A DNA stretch of 64,000 nt from Branchiostoma floridae (taxonomy: Eukaryota > Chordata > Leptocardii > Amphioxiformes > Branchiostomatidae): the NCBI RefSeq assembly GCF_000003815.2, contig NC_049982.1:13798673-13862672 (forward strand), written 5' to 3'. The notes below the pieces were generated by a model, which saw only the letters and a list, made by a program, of their open reading frames with translations, was not told the origin of the DNA and made no database searches. Positions 1 through 14,210 of the stretch are shown here, piece by piece (position 1 is the stretch's first letter; the number at the start of each line of letters is the position of its first letter). Made by a program: the position numbers and the translations under genes.

Positions 1-1589
1 CTCGTGGGGATTACACCCTGGGTTTCAATTGGTGGTGCACGTCATATCAAATATCATCTTCTTTTCTGCTGTTAGTTACAACCAGTATAATAATCAAAAC
101 AGGAAGGGACATGAAAGCAAAGTTAATGAAATAATGTGCTGTATAGGATTTATCTGGAACGCTTTGATCTCGGATCTGAAATACCACACACAAGCGGATA
201 TGACAGCAATCTGACAGGAAAGACTCAGATGTTGAGAATCAAATTATTGTGAGGGATTTGAAATACTACCTGGAGGGTTTCATGCAATTTACATGGAGAT
301 TTGTAACAGTTGTTGTATAAGATGGCAGGATTTCAAAGGAATAAAAATCAAATTGCATGGGGATTTGTTGTTGTTTAAGATGGCAGGATTTCAAAGGAAT
401 ACATCAGACATGATGGGAATAAAAAGACTTCCTTTATGTCAGCTATTGAAAGCTTTTAGCTGGATCTGTCAGAATTGTTTTTCACTTCCCTTGGTAAATG
501 CTGAAATGGTCTCTTAGCTGTGTCAAGGAGGCAAAATACACAAAAAGACAAATGGTAGTGAACTACCAGATGGTAGCACTTTAAAAAATGCTGAATGCAA
601 ATTTCCAGATTTCAGCATGAAAGAAATACAACATGACAAGCAAGATATTTAACTAGAGTTCTGTTAACATTTAAGACTGACACGCTTTGTGAAGATTTCT
701 CGAGGATTATTCTACTTTCAAACAGAACATAGTTCACACAATCCCATTTGATCCCATTTTAAAGCCATGGCTTTAAGTTAACCAGTAGGTTTGAACGCAC
801 ATGTGAAAAAAGTGATGTGTTGTTTGCATTTTGTTGTATTGGACTTAACTGTGAAAAAAGAGCAAGCTTGGCTGAGCAAGGGAGTGTAAGCAAAGATAGC
901 ATTCACTTCAACCCAAAACAATACAAACTTTAAGGTTACACATTCCTTATAACCAGACATAAACGTTACCTTGTTTTCTGTTCTTATCTGTTCCTGTATT
1001 CCCTTGCCGCATTTCTTGCCTTCACTGTCTGAGTCCTTTTATCTTACTTCCCTGGGCTACTGCCTCTGATCTCTGAACTGTTAAGTACTTCTTAAAAGCT
1101 GGGTGGCATGCTTTGTTGAGGGCCTTGGTCCAAAGGCACAGTTCTGCTTGTCACAAGGCAATGCTGATTGATGTTCCAAATCAGTCATTTGAACTTGTGA
1201 CCTTTACAGTGAAGTGGGAGGCGTGTATATCAGACCTGAGCTTACTAATGATGTAAACAGAAGCCTTTGTAGGATTGCTGAAAAGACTTCAGCTGCACCT
1301 CGCTACCCAGGAGGCAATAGATATTACACATTATGTTTACTTCTGACTCGTAACTGAACTTCAGGGTTATTCCCGACAGAGCCTAAAAAAAAAGTCAGCC
1401 ATCTAGGATGCTACCATCAATCCCTTAGGCTAGATTAACGTTATTCTATCTACCTCTGGCGTACAATGTACATGTAAGTTGTTCAGCAGGGGTGCAATAT
1501 TCTTAGCAATTGACACAATTCTTTTACTCCTTATTATTATATATTTACCTTTGCCAAGAAGGATACGTTTTGATAAAATTGCTAAATTG

Positions 1590-2140
1590 GCGTGGCTGTG
1601 AATGTAAACAGCATAACTGCATGGAGAGGCTGTTGATCGATGTTCATGATATTTGGTAGGTGGGTACGTATCGGTAAGACGAAGATCAAGCTTGAGAATG
1701 AACCTCCTTGCAGCTTTCTACAGTACTGCCGTGGCCTGTGTATGTATTTGTGTGCTGTAAGCATAACTTGATAAGCTGTTGAAGGATTCTTATGATATTT
1801 GGTAGGTGGGTAATGGTTCAGATATAGGGCCTCTCAGTGGTTTACTTAAGTTGTAAGTTTGAGGTCAAATTTTCTGGAAGTGCAACAATTTTTATTTTTT
1901 TGTGGTGGGTAGCTCTTGGGGCAAGGAGTAAGTGGTGTTAGTTTGGGACCCCTAGTGGCTTATTTGGAACGCAGCAGTTATTATGTGTTGTTNNNNNNNN
2001 NNNNNNNNNNNNNNNNNNNNNNNNNNNNNNNNNNNNNNNNNNNNNNNNNNNNNNNNNNNNNNNNNNNNNNNNNNNNNNNNNNNNNNNNNNNNCAAAAAGG
2101 GGGTAGACAGATCATCATGATATTTGGTTCGTAGATGTAT
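1590..2140. repeat. Diverged tandem-like repeat around the gap
   Basis: The phrase atgatatttggtaggtgggta recurs near 1646 and 1791, and a variant (atgatatttggttcgtag) near 2116, each preceded by a related GCATAACT...GCTGTTGA context. These are likely copies of one dispersed or tandem repeat. Confidence 0.6.
1993..2092. other. Assembly gap of 100 N
   Basis: Exactly 100 N, the placeholder length for a gap of unknown size. It lies inside a diverged repeat, which probably caused the break. Confidence 0.99.
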
Positions 2141-4926
2141 TAAATGATGGTTTGAATAATTTGATATTTATAATGCAAATAAAACTAATCTAACATGCAT
2201 CAAAATGAGGAACTTTCATGAATCCGCTGCATTCTATGATAGGACCCTCAAACCTGTGACAACTGAGAAAGAGAGGTATATCAATAGATATCCATAAATG
2301 CAAATGAGGACCTAAGTCATTAGAAAATATTTTTCATATCAACTGAGAAACATTAATTTTGTAATACGTATGAATTATCATTATCATCATCATTAGGCAA
2401 AGATATGAGGTTGAAGAGCCGTAGTTGTTGAATAGTTTTATCTCTGTCCAAAATCAGTTACAGCCGGTTGCAAGACAAGAGCAAGACGTCTCATATTCTT
2501 AACAAGTCATTCTAGTCACGTCCCTGTGTGGAAGCAATCCTTTCACAGCAAAATGTTGGTCAATACGACTGCCAAAGCCTGTCTCAAGTTTATAACAAAA
2601 GACTTAAAGCTTTGCACTGTTTGAATTATTACTCAGGCGCATCCTTTCCGGGGACGTCTGAGACATGTTCTCTTCTGCTCTCAGTTATCAATGGTTCTAA
2701 TGGCGCTGCAACTGAATGTCAGCGAGTGTGATTGAGGTGGTACCTCATGCAATCAGCACAACACTGGCAGGTGCATCCTGTGACAGGGAGATAGGCAGCT
2801 AAAGTAACCATCAATTTCCTACAGAGAGATAGGCAGCTAAAGTGCCATTTATTTCCTATTTAACTGCTCGTATTTCTTCTACTTGGGATTTTATTGTAGG
2901 CCCAGTGAACGATTAAAAATGCTGTACTGCAAATCAGCTTTCTTTTTTAAAACAGTTAAGCCTACGATTTGCCAAAAGTTAGTCTCCATGTAGAACTTTC
3001 TGCCTAGAACACAGGAAGTATATATGGTACGCCAAATACTATATAAAAGCAAATTAATGATTTTGCATGCCCTAGAAAAATACCTTAAAGAGTTTGCATC
3101 AAAAAGTGATAATTCTTAAATCCAGTAACGCCTTCCTAGTATGTACCCAGCTGTACACATCTTGGGTAATCTGCTTTTAAATAGGACTATTACACTAGGT
3201 GAATTCGAAAATTATCCAATATAAGGAAACTGCAGCAATGTTATCATTCCACTATTTCAACTATCACTTGAATATTCCCACTTCTGACCAGAGGACATTT
3301 GAGGAATAAATGAAATAACTGGAAAAAAGACCTGCTACTTACAGCCAACATCATCTCCAAATATTTCATTGGTGTTCTCCTAATTTTGTTCAGACTGCTA
3401 CCATATCATCTATATCTTCCTTGTGTTATACTATACCCTATGCTTTTGCATTAGAAAATGCATGGAAGGACCAGTAATATTCTCTCTGGTAATGTCCATG
3501 GAGTTGAGCTATAACCATTTTTTTCACAGTTCAATATGGCTGAACCAAGTACCTTGCAACAGTGTTCTCTAGCTTATAGCCTCAGCAAGGATCAAGCAAT
3601 CTGGCACAAAATCTTATACTGTATATGACCTGTTCAGCCACTGGAACAGCACCACAGGGAGAGATTCCTAACAGAGTCATGGGCCAACTACATGACATTT
3701 TATTCTACCTGGCTCTGGTCAATAGGTTGTGGGGTTAGAGTTGATTGAAGATCGAAAGTAAAACGAGGAGACTAAGCAGAGCGTTAGGTTAACTACATTC
3801 TATAATGGTGTTGAGTGCTAATGGAGGTCGATATTTTCATAAAAGCTATCAGAGACAGGGCACAAAATATCCAACCTCAACTTCAGAGTCAGGTGACACA
3901 TGTAGTTATAGAATTCAGAAAAGATCTAAGTGGTAAGTCATGAAAGAAGCTCAAAAGAACTTAGCACAACCACACTTTTTTTACATAGGTATTGAGAAAA
4001 CTGTTTGGCTGCTTTTTGGTTAGCTTTTCCATCCATTTTCTAAGAACCGAGCTTGCCCTCCATTACACTATCTTCCATGATGTACTACATTGCTGCACAT
4101 TTGTAATCTACACTTGTTCACTGGAAATGGAAATACCCTGTGATATCTGTGACAAGATTAGATTCTCATGGAAGATATATGTACATCCTGTGTCGTGAAG
4201 TATGGGGTATCATCTCCAATTATTGAGGGTATCTGAATGCCACCGGGATGTAAAGTAAGAATCAGTCAGCTCCATCACTTCAAGGAACAGTCAGTCAAAC
4301 AGTCTGGCATGAAAGGAACTTTCTTGTCGTCCTCCAGGTCCATTTGCAGTAGTCTTAATGTCTGCCCGCCCAAGTAATAAGATGGGTGACTGCATTTGAA
4401 AGCATCCAATGAATCTAGCAAATCTTTTTATTATCAGCTCCCGGTGGCTATGGCTAAAGTAAATCCAAGATAAAACGACCATCATCTCTTCCAGGGGGAG
4501 AAAGTTGGCTACAAATTGGTATGCTTTTTTACTCTGTCTCTCTCTTTGGTGGGTCCTAATCTGAAATGGGAAGACTGCCAAATGTAGAAAGTGGGCAGAC
4601 TCAAGCTCAAAGTTGTGCTCACTTCAAAGGATTCATGTTGTATTCATGATGACACCTTATTCGTACAGATTCAGATCTAGACAGTCAGCCAGCCTCATGT
4701 GTGCATCAGGAATAGCATCACAGGCAATTGCATTCTTTTGTAATGGCTCTTATTATTCAGAGTTGATAGTAACCTATGGGTGGTTTTGAAAACTTTTTCT
4801 ACCTACAGTGTAAAGTTTGGCATCACAATACATATCAAAGAGCCCTGGATTCAGGTGCTGTCTTCATAGACTCCGTTGTATTCTTCGGAATTTGGCTGTT
4901 TTTTGGGGGGGGGGGGGGGAGGCGTT

Positions 4927-5090
4927 GTTCGTGATTTTCAACTTTGGCTATGTTTGCTTGTGCCAGAAAGGGAGTTTGCTGAGGCAAAGACTCGCTATCA
5001 CGGCTAACTCTCTTCCGCAGCAAATTCCCTGCCTTGGCAAACTCCCTTTCCCAGCACAAGTGAACATAGCCAACGTTGAAAATCGCGAAC
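4927..5090. repeat. Foldback (MITE-like) element
   Basis: The two ends are imperfect inverted copies over about 50 bp: gattttcaactttggctatg at the left, catagccaacgttgaaaatc at the right. The core repeats gcaaactccctttc in inverted form. It yields open frames on both strands that are not genes. Confidence 0.8.
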
Positions 5091-6217
5091 CAATTTCTGC
5101 TGATAAAATAGATTAGAAATTCAACAAGAAATATTGCTTATGGCACATATATTTTCTTTCTAAAAACACCTGAAGATGAGGTCATTTTACCAATCTGTGT
5201 TCTGTACTCAAAAACACAATTTGATATTCAGCATGAAACATAATCCTATGTACCAAAAAATTGGACAGATGAAATTTAAGGTATAATTTAATGCTTCACA
5301 ACACACCCATGTGACATGATCATTACACATCATGTGGTGAAAATAAATGTAAAATGTTATTTGACTGGAAGATTTCTGCACAATTCAACATCATTGAATA
5401 ATTCCTAAATCATGTTGCATACTATGTAAATTCACATTGCATCATGTCATGAATATTATCAACCTAATGCATTTGCTGTGAATATGAAGTCCCTGTCATA
5501 TCATTTAACTAAATCTCATTAAGTATTCAAATAAGATAATTTCAATTGTTTCATTATTCTATCAACAGCTCAATGGCTTGCTTCTAACAACAATATCTAA
5601 AGGACCTATCAAGAATACTAGTATCAGGCATAAGAAAATAGTGTACTCAACATTTGCTGCAGTGCCAATGGCCATGATAACTTAAATGGATTTTTTAGAC
5701 AGGCAGCTTGAATAATAACTACTACATTTTTGCCATAGTTACCTGGAAAACTAAAGTTTGCAGGTAAGCCAAAAATGAGGTTTGCAACTATGATTTTTTT
5801 CATGCAATCTGGATCAATTCGGTGCGGAAGAAAAATCTGGCCTGCTATCACATCACACTGTAATCTACGTCCTGTGTCACTTTGTCCCACTAGAAATCAA
5901 TATGCAATAAGTCTTCCATGCCAGACATCAAACTTATTTTATCATATTGCATTACACTATCCTATTAGTATGCACTTCAACGTAAGCAGTTGCTGAATTT
6001 GAATTCCTGGGCTAGGGATTTTAAAGTAAAAATTCTTTAATCAGAAACTGTTGTGTAAAACCAGACAATGGAAATCAATTGCAAGGGGTAATGCGTGCAT
6101 TGTAATTTAACAGGGAAGTTGGTATGAAAGGTCTGCAGGGGCCCACAAGCTGAGGGGCTTTTGATCAATGCCAGCCGGTCAATACCAGTTTTGCAGCTAC
6201 TGAGCACAGAAGGCTAA

Positions 6218-6456
6218 TCATCGCCAGTTCTTTCTCCAACAGAAGGTGTCAATCAATTCTTTTGTGGGTGTGGTCTGGAGGAGCAATAATCCTTGCAAAA
6301 ATGGTATCTGCAAGATCTGTTGCACAGATGGGCATAACATCACCTTTTCTCCTGACATAAAGCACCATTGCAATTCTCCTTTACACTTTGATGTGTTGAA
6401 AATACCCATTATGTAACCCATCTGAATTGGACAGGCCCAAGATGGGTCGTATGCTG
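6218..6456 (-). CDS. Candidate terminal exon, minus strand
   Basis: An open frame after an acceptor (tttcaagtcaag) reads AYDPSWACPIQMGYIMGIFN and continues through MLCPSVQQILQIPFLQGLLL to a stop after WRKNWR. An ATTAAA polyadenylation-like signal lies about 180 bp downstream on the same strand (near 6040). This would suit the last coding exon of the minus-strand gene. No family recognised. Confidence 0.3.
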
Positions 6457-8646
6457 CTTGACTTGAAAACATAAGGGTCATCTCCTATCTGTGAGTGATG
6501 GGATGCAGTCTTTAAGTTTCTTGGCACATAAAACAAGGCACTACATCAAAATGTATTAGGTATTGATTGCGCAGTCTGCATCTATACTGCTATCTTTACA
6601 GCCATGACTTCAGAATGAATACAGCAATACACAACACAAACAGCCATGGTTTTGAATGTGTGCAACAATAGGAAATACCTGACTAAATGTGGGCACTATA
6701 GTCATAATGTTCTGATCATTAACAGAACTTTCATCCTAAGGTAGCTTTAACTACAAGTACCAAGAACATGATGATTGACAAATTTGGTAAAAAATCTGGC
6801 CTTTCCCGCCAAGCCTTGCTCGACAGAAGCTACTGCACGCGGGCCATCCTCTTACCTTCTTGGTGACAAAAGGAAGATTCCTGGTCTCAGTAGCTTCCTC
6901 TTGTCTCAAGTCACCACGACCCACTAGATAAAGTTATCGAACAAGGAGCAGAACATCTTGAAGGGTTCTTGTGGCTGACTGCAGCAAAGCAACACCAGTA
7001 CTGCCCCAGCCCCACCAACACTTCCACTGGGCTGGTCCTACCTGGCCACCAGATCAATAGAGAACAATCGATACTACCTATAGTTCTTTCTCAAAGCAAT
7101 TAAAACCTCTGGGACCATGCATAATGTTGTTAGATGCTACATCTTCAATCAGTCTGACAGTTGCTACATCATTACATGATTTATGTGGGCTCTGTTGGCA
7201 CTGAAATTCCACCAGATAAAAGCCAGTTTTCTCAAGGGACTTTTATTTTGTCTGCATTGTAGACTACTGGTATTGTACTTCTTGCATAGAAATACGGAAG
7301 GCATTCTATACAAATACCAACTGAATGACTGAACAAATCTTTTGTAGAAGATGTCTCATTGGAAATGTTGGTAATAAAACAGAGATGACGTAAGATGTTG
7401 AATACAACAATATCACAACCTAGCCTAGCTAACTCGTCACAATTGTGCCACAGACAAAGCCTGCCAGTGCTCACTACATTATTGATACAGACTTCATTAG
7501 TAATTCAAGCTATATGGATTTGATACCATGGACACAAAACGTACCAAAGAATGGATTCCATGTTTCTCTGGAAAAAAGTCTGGAGATTGTAAATGATAGA
7601 GTAAGATTTTTTATTGCTGGTTACTTATTCTGCAGATGAAGCATTCACACACTTTTAGGATAAGTGCATCAGATGCTGAGAGAAAAAATTGCATCATAAT
7701 TTCTACTTTCAATTTTTTTTGGTAAATACAAAAAAATCAGACACTTGTCACACGGATTTGTGCAATAAGTGACAGAATTATTTCAAAAACCAAGATATCA
7801 AATCCTTGTGTAACTAGAATCGAACAAAGGTTTATCAATCTTATCAAATAAATACAGATGAAATGCTAACCAGTACCAAGTAGACAAGGATCTTTCTCAT
7901 CTACACAACATTTCTATTTGTGGCAACAAATTAAAAGAAAACATCACAAGGACCCACCAATGCTTTGATTACTATCAACTTACTGTCACCTCTGTACAAT
8001 CAAAAAGGCCTCACAGATGAGTGCACTAATCAGATTTTAATGCTCTTAAAATAGATCTGTGACCCTAACTACAAAGCACAGTCAGTAGTTGTGAAACTAC
8101 AACAAGAAATGTAATTATCTTTCATCTAAATCTTAAGCTGCCAATATACATAACCTCACCTAGAGTAGTCTGAATAAAATATGAGCCAAAATGATTCATT
8201 GTTGCACTTCCAACCTATGGAGTCCCTTCCTGGGTGGAGAGTATCCAAAGATTTAGATAAAAATACAAACAACTTAATGTCTTTTTCAACTTAATCCCGT
8301 TTACTCCATTTCCTTGTTTGAAACACACTCGGACTGTCTCCTGCTATAAAATAATGTCTACATCATAACATTCACCAAGACATTCATCAAAACAAGATGG
8401 TATCTTGTCAGCAGTGTGTGCCTGATGGCTTCCACCAGGGAAGTCATCTGAGCTTGTCGTACATCATCAATACTCCTGGGACATATTTGTAGAAAAGAAA
8501 AACACAGCACAGTGGACATAATTCTCCAGTGGACCAATAGAGAATTTTGCTGCAGTCAGAATTCAGATTAATCATTTGATACTTTCTGATTAAGCTGAAA
8601 TAAAAAACAATTCTGCAACAGCAATAATTAATCATGTAATATGCAC

Positions 8647-8756
8647 TGTTGTGGAAAAGCTCAATAAATGAATAAGTAGACAATGCAAGTAACATTGCAC
8701 CTGCCTCCCATACCCTTGGATACACACACAGGTAGTTAAGGACAGCAACCATGGTG
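8647..8756 (-). CDS. Candidate exon, minus strand
   Basis: It begins at an acceptor (aatgtaag) and reads MVAVLNYLCVYPRVWEAGAM then LLALSTYSFIELFHN. It is strongly helical and Leu-rich, like the core exons at 19-22 kb. The donor (gtgcat) is weak, so the lower border is approximate. Confidence 0.3.
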
Positions 8757-8834
8757 CTTACATTATTGCTAATCGATTAAGCACAGAAAGCTAAATTTAA
8801 CAGAATCATCAAGACTTAATATGTGGAGACATTT

Positions 8835-9006
8835 ATGCTAGTAAACCTTTATCCACAGGGTAACCTACATCCATTATTTCTAAGAAGGGTACTTAGGGAT
8901 ATGAAGTCAACGGATTGTGGTTTCGAAGTGCAAATACTGCAATTTGATATCAAGAAGATTGAGGTTTGAAACTATCGTCCATGGACTTGTTATCCCTAAA
9001 TTACAG
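8835..9006. repeat. Partial copy of the TAACGCTAGTTCACC foldback family
   Basis: It contains acctttatccacagggtaac and the inner ggatatgaagtcaacggat block shared with the copies at 12252 and 26916. The right inverted end is degraded. Confidence 0.65.
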
Positions 9007-9120
9007 TGTCAAGTGTTATCAACTTATCACCCAGTACATTTCCATTGCACAAATGTCTGAGTCCATTCTATAGATTTAAGACTCATCATTAGTCACTGCT
9101 ATCCTAATTTGTACCCTTAC

Positions 9121-9208
9121 AATGACTGCGTTTTCCCTCACAGGTCCCGTTTGCCTCTTCCATTGCAGTAGATGCTGCCTTAATAGGATGTATCATGTGC
9201 CCCATCAA
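9121..9208 (-). CDS. Candidate exon, minus strand
   Basis: It is bordered by a good acceptor (atctactcctag) and a good donor (gtaagg), and encodes LMGHMIHPIKAASTAMEEAN followed by GTCEGKRSH. Family unknown; possibly a downstream exon of the minus-strand gene. Confidence 0.3.
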
Positions 9209-11629
9209 CTAGGAGTAGATTAGTATTGATTTAACTGACTGGATGTGACCTGCATACAGCTGTAAGAGATAGAATCAGTGATTCATAAATGCATTAGAAA
9301 GGAACCAATACTGTTCCGTTTACTTGCATGTTGTTGCAGTAAAATGTTTGTGTAAGCATCTTTAAGTTATCTTAAGTTAAAGTTGAGTTGAGTTAAATTT
9401 TAGTTCAGCTTAGTAAAGTTGAACAATCATAAAAGGAAACCTTGAGGTATTCAAAAAGTCTTCTGAAAACATCTTTCAAAATATTCATGCTATTCAACAT
9501 GCCAAGACATTTTTTCAAGAGTCGACAATTATAATAAGAATTCATTTATTACCATTGGAGTCTTCTTGGCTCCAGGCAGATAGGCATGACACCAAATATA
9601 ACGTGACACCACGGAGGGTAACTGATTTCCCTGATGCACAGCAAATCATTATAGACACAACTGGAGCACTGACAGCACCATTGCCAGCACCCCGGTCAAG
9701 TTCAACAATTATCTCAACCAAACCGTGGTAATGCAGTCATGTGAAACTTCACTCTACCAACACAGGTCACAGTGAAATGAGACTTAGGTTATCAGTAGAA
9801 GAAACACATGAAGTTATCTCAACAGTGTTCAATACACAATGACAAGCATAAGGGTTGCAATGTAAGATGAAAAAAGGAAAACATCAACAACAGACAAGCT
9901 GAATTAACAGATTTGGTATATTTTAGTCCAAAAGTCACAACACCCACTTTTGGAATAGAAGTGGTATTTCACTTGAATTCCACTTGAGGTGAATTCAGAA
10001 ATCTGCATTAACTTTCCAAACTTCACTTAGGAAAACATTGTCCTATCATTGCCCTTGGTAGTGTTCTCTTGGTAAATAAAAAAGAAACAACCAGGTGCTG
10101 CCTATAGATATAATGTTACAAATGGTTTTCAGGTTATCTTTGCTGTGGAAATGTGTGATAAACAGAAAGGGTCACTGATGTCCTGAAAGCTGCATGAAAT
10201 ATAATCACATGCACTTCAGCACCAAGGACAAGGCAAGGGCAGTTCTCGCAAAGATTTCAGAACCATGAACAAGATAATGACAGTCCCTGCAGGCTTTTAG
10301 TACCATGAACATGACTGTGGCACTCCTTACAACTTTCACAACCACACTCAGGGTGGTGAATGTAGTTCTGGAGTATTCTGAAAATGCAATCTGTTGTGAT
10401 TCAAATAACTGAGTACAATGCTATAGAAAGGAATGATGGCCACTGCTGCTGTGGCAAAAGAAGGCTTTCTAACACAGCAATCTAGTATTCAGCACCATGG
10501 ACATAACAACCAAGAGTACTGAATCAGATGTGGCACTGATTTTCACTGCTCTTTCACTGTTAAACTGCAGCTCATTAATTACAAGTCTATTATCCTCTGC
10601 AGTTGCTCACAGCATCCTTAAAATATAGGGTAACATAAAGTTACACCTACTTCATAAGAAATGCTGTGAACAAAGCACAGTGCATTCAATGCTGAGTAGA
10701 TGTGCTGAATTGTTTAAATCATTATCTCATAAAACCATTGTGCTAAAAGTGATTCTGATGTTTCATATACCCCCATAGATTTGTAACTGATCCAACATTT
10801 CTGCCTTAATCACATTTGCATAGTATACCCTTGTAATGATTTCCAACTGGGTCTCCTTAACTTGTTCCATCGTCTAATCTAGTGCACAGCTTGCATTAAG
10901 CTCACGTCTTGTAACACCCCCCCCCCCAGATAGCTGTGATCAAATACTAGAAGTATGTCGTTATTGAAAAAGTAAAACTTTCCCATTTTCTGTGACATCC
11001 TTCATGCTGTTTAATCTTCCCAAGTATGACATAACCTTGCCCAAGGTGACCACCTTGCACCTGAGGGAAATATGACACCACACTAACAACTGACATTTTC
11101 CCATTTTTCCACATCTCATCTTATTGTTGGAGAGGTAGATCATCATGTGGCCTTGAAATCCACCCAAATCGATTGTAGCCATCAATAATGTATGGCAAGT
11201 CATGCCTACCGTAACTGTGCGTTTCCTTTAAATCTACTTCTTTTGCATCTTTCATGACGACAGAAGAAACTGAATTTGAAGGATCTCAGAAGTAAGACTC
11301 AAGCTCAAGCAAGCTTTCAAGCTCTAGCAAAAACATGGGGACCCCTTGGGTAGTTTAACTGACATGAAAAGTGGGGAAATATCCCTCAAAGAACTGTGGG
11401 GCCCCAGGCTACACCCGTGATTAATAGAAATTACTGCGTGAAGTCAGGCAGGAACACTGCCTCCATCAATTTTGCAGTACAGCTTGCACAGCAGTAAATA
11501 AAAAGTCTAAGGGGTGAAGGGGAAGGGCAAGTGGGGGTCTGATAACATGCCATCATTCAAACACAGGTCCTTAAGATGGTACAACAAAACAGAAAGGAGC
11601 ATGATTATCTTGGATTAAGCCTCATCACA

Positions 11630-11695
11630 GCAAAACCATGCACACAATCACACACACACATACACATACATACACATGCATACATACAACAGAAA
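11630..11695. repeat. CA / CATA-rich simple repeat
   Basis: A run of cacacaca and acatacat units. Confidence 0.85.
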
Positions 11696-12251
11696 AGAGA
11701 AATGTCCAAGGAATGCATAATTTGTTTCCACCTAGAAAGTGAAGTAACCTGATTACCTTTGACTTTGTAAATATTCATTTACTTCTAGGATATGGGAACA
11801 ATGTGCAGTTAAGAACATTTGCTCACTGTACAATTTTTACATATTGATAGTGATATTTGTTACTTGGAAGTACCACATGAATGCCCTCTTGCAGATGAAT
11901 GTGATACTGCAGATTAACATACTAGTACCATGGAAAGTTTTGTACATACATGTGAAATTGTGTAAAAATGCAGAGTTGAAAGTTATACTATACACAAGAA
12001 CAAAACAGGGTGAATTATGTAAATACATTTATGGTGTATTGAAAAATGTTCATCTGTACTTCTGTGCAACAGCCATAGTCTTATCCAAATAGGATTAACA
12101 AATACAGTAACATTACTTTTGTGTAAACCTCTGATTACTACTAAATCATTGATGCCTCAAAGCCCATCACTTCAAAACTTGAAATGCTGGAATACTTGAT
12201 ATACTGAAATATTATTTTAAACACAACAAGGATTAGCTTTAAGTTCAGCTA

Positions 12252-12471
12252 TAACGCTGATTCACCTTTATCCGAGGGTAACCTATATTCGTTGTTTGTG
12301 AGAAAAAATGTATTTAGGGATATGAAGTCGACGGATGGTGGTTTCAAATCGGAACATTTTGAAAATATTGCAAATTTGAAACCACTGCCAGCAGACTTAA
12401 TACTCCTAAATGTGCTGTTTTTAAAGACAACGAATAAAAGTCACCCCACGGATAAAGGTGAACTAGCGTTA
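12252..12471. repeat. Foldback element, TAACGCTAGTTCACC family
   Basis: It starts taacgctgattcacc and ends ggtgaactagcgtta, an imperfect terminal inverted repeat. The inner part (tttatccgagggtaac / acggataaaggt) is also inverted. Confidence 0.8.
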
Positions 12472-13134
12472 AATGTCACAGATATTTATTTCATCTTTAA
12501 TTCTGCAAGGCAGTATACTGCCCAGGGTCATGACCTGACTTTCAGGTAACCTTGGTTATATCTCAACTACGAGAACACAATTTTAACTTCATATAGAAAC
12601 AACAACTAAAGATAGTAAAGTGACATCGATGCCAACAGAACCACCATCCCTGTCCTGGGCCCCTTAGTGTGACCCCATGTCCAGATCCAATTATCCACAC
12701 TATCTGTGCTACATTTTTCAGAGGCTCAGCATGTGCCGATATTGCTCAATTCAATATTTCAATGCATACCTTGCAATTGGTAGGGGTATGTAATAGCCCC
12801 CTCTACCAAATCAATCAAAGGAATCATTACCTTAGCTCTGCATCTTATTGTATCTTAAATCGTTACTTTCTATTGTAGAATACTACTAGTAGATGAAATC
12901 TAATAATAATGGCCATTTTCCTTCTTTGACATGTCTTCATAGTATTATGAAAGACTGAACAATGAGCAGGGGATATTCTTTTTTCCTGCTCACTGAACTA
13001 TAAAATCTTTTTTTTCTACATTCAAACATGTAATACTATGTGCATCATAATATATTAGAAAGAATTTCACATCTGTAAAATATTTTGTATCATCTAGATA
13101 TAATACACAAATCTTAAACTGAAAGCAGTTTGAC

Positions 13135-13187
13135 CTATTTTCTTCCAGAACACTATGCAATTCCTCCAAGGCAGGGCCTCCCATTAC
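13135..13187 (-). CDS. Candidate short exon, minus strand
   Basis: It reads MGGPALEELHSVLEEN between an acceptor (gagctgttag) and a donor (gtcaaa). Composition is protein-like and helical. Family unknown; possibly part of the same minus-strand gene. Confidence 0.25.
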
Positions 13188-13995
13188 CTAACAGCTCAAC
13201 ATGATATTGATTGATCACAGAAACGTGAAATTTCGGAAGACAGATCCGTATCTTGGATCACTACCTCTCCAAGCGTGCCTGAGGCAGGGGTCCTGGTGGG
13301 GATTGGAGTATGAAGTATGCATGGAATCTGCAGGCCAACATCTTGGTATACTGTAGTGGAGAAATTGCATACCTGCATCTAGTCCAAAACCTTCAGCAGG
13401 CTTTGACCAAGATTGTGCACATCTGTGAGTAGAGCTCATGAAGTGGACTTTCAATCGAAATCTGGCATTACCTCAGTCATAACCCACTTACGGTGACCTT
13501 TCCAGAGAAATCCTTCACAAACCAATTTTCAATGGCTATTTTCCAAGTCAGATAGGTGGGATATAAGTATACAGGGAACCCGAAATAAAAGGGCAGTGTC
13601 GTCTGTCACCAAGTCATCTCCTAGCAACCGAGATTATGTTCCGTGACTTACCCTCAGGACTGATACTATCCTCTTATTGCTGCAACCAGGATATATTTGT
13701 TATGTTGGCACTGCTGAAGAGAACACATCCAGGTAGCTTTACAGCTCGCAGGCCAAAATAACTTTGGAAATATTCAATTATATAAAAGAATATATATAAA
13801 TTTGTAACCAAATAACTGTGGCACCAAACAGCCCTTAATGTGGAGACATCTCCAAATCTAGGTTTTTTAAAACCAAATCTAGGTTTTTTAATGTGCCATC
13901 GTGGGCTGGAATTGAAAAAATACGATGGGACATGTATCGTATTCTTACATGTAGATTTTGTGGAATTGTAAGAGGATAGCTGTATTTTTCCATGG

Positions 13996-14210
13996 TATTG
14001 TGAATGCAAAAACTATTCACAGGGGTTTTATGTTCACGGTTTTTGCGGTGGCAACTTCACCGCAAACTTAAAACCACCGCGAACATTTTTCCACTATAGT
14101 TTTTGACTACAGTCTATGGCGCTACTTGGCGAACTTAAAACCGCCACAAACACTCCTTTTTCCTGCTACCGCGAAAGTAAATCCCCGCGAACTTAAATGC
14201 ATTTTCAGTA
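13996..14210. repeat. Foldback element, TACTGTAAATGCA family
   Basis: Same internal blocks as the copies in the integrin introns (ttcaccgcaaacttaaaacc, ccgcgaac). The ends are diverged (tattgtgaatgca / tgcattttcagta). Confidence 0.75.

Larger units (their letters stand above)
1..6217. other. Non-coding stretch, no gene recognised
   Basis: AT-rich DNA with only short open frames and no recognisable protein. It contains a 59-bp-spaced duplication near 318-400, a diverged repeat around an assembly gap, a G13 run near 4908-4919 and a foldback element at 4927-5090. Confidence 0.6.

Noticed and set aside
1993-2092. Possible misassembly behind the fusion
   Set aside because: The only N gap is 31 kb away from the gene. 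Both sides of the junction are continuous sequence.
4817-5116. Open frames of 74-99 codons on both strands
   Set aside because: They lie across a foldback element and a poly-G run, so complementary frames arise from the inverted repeat.
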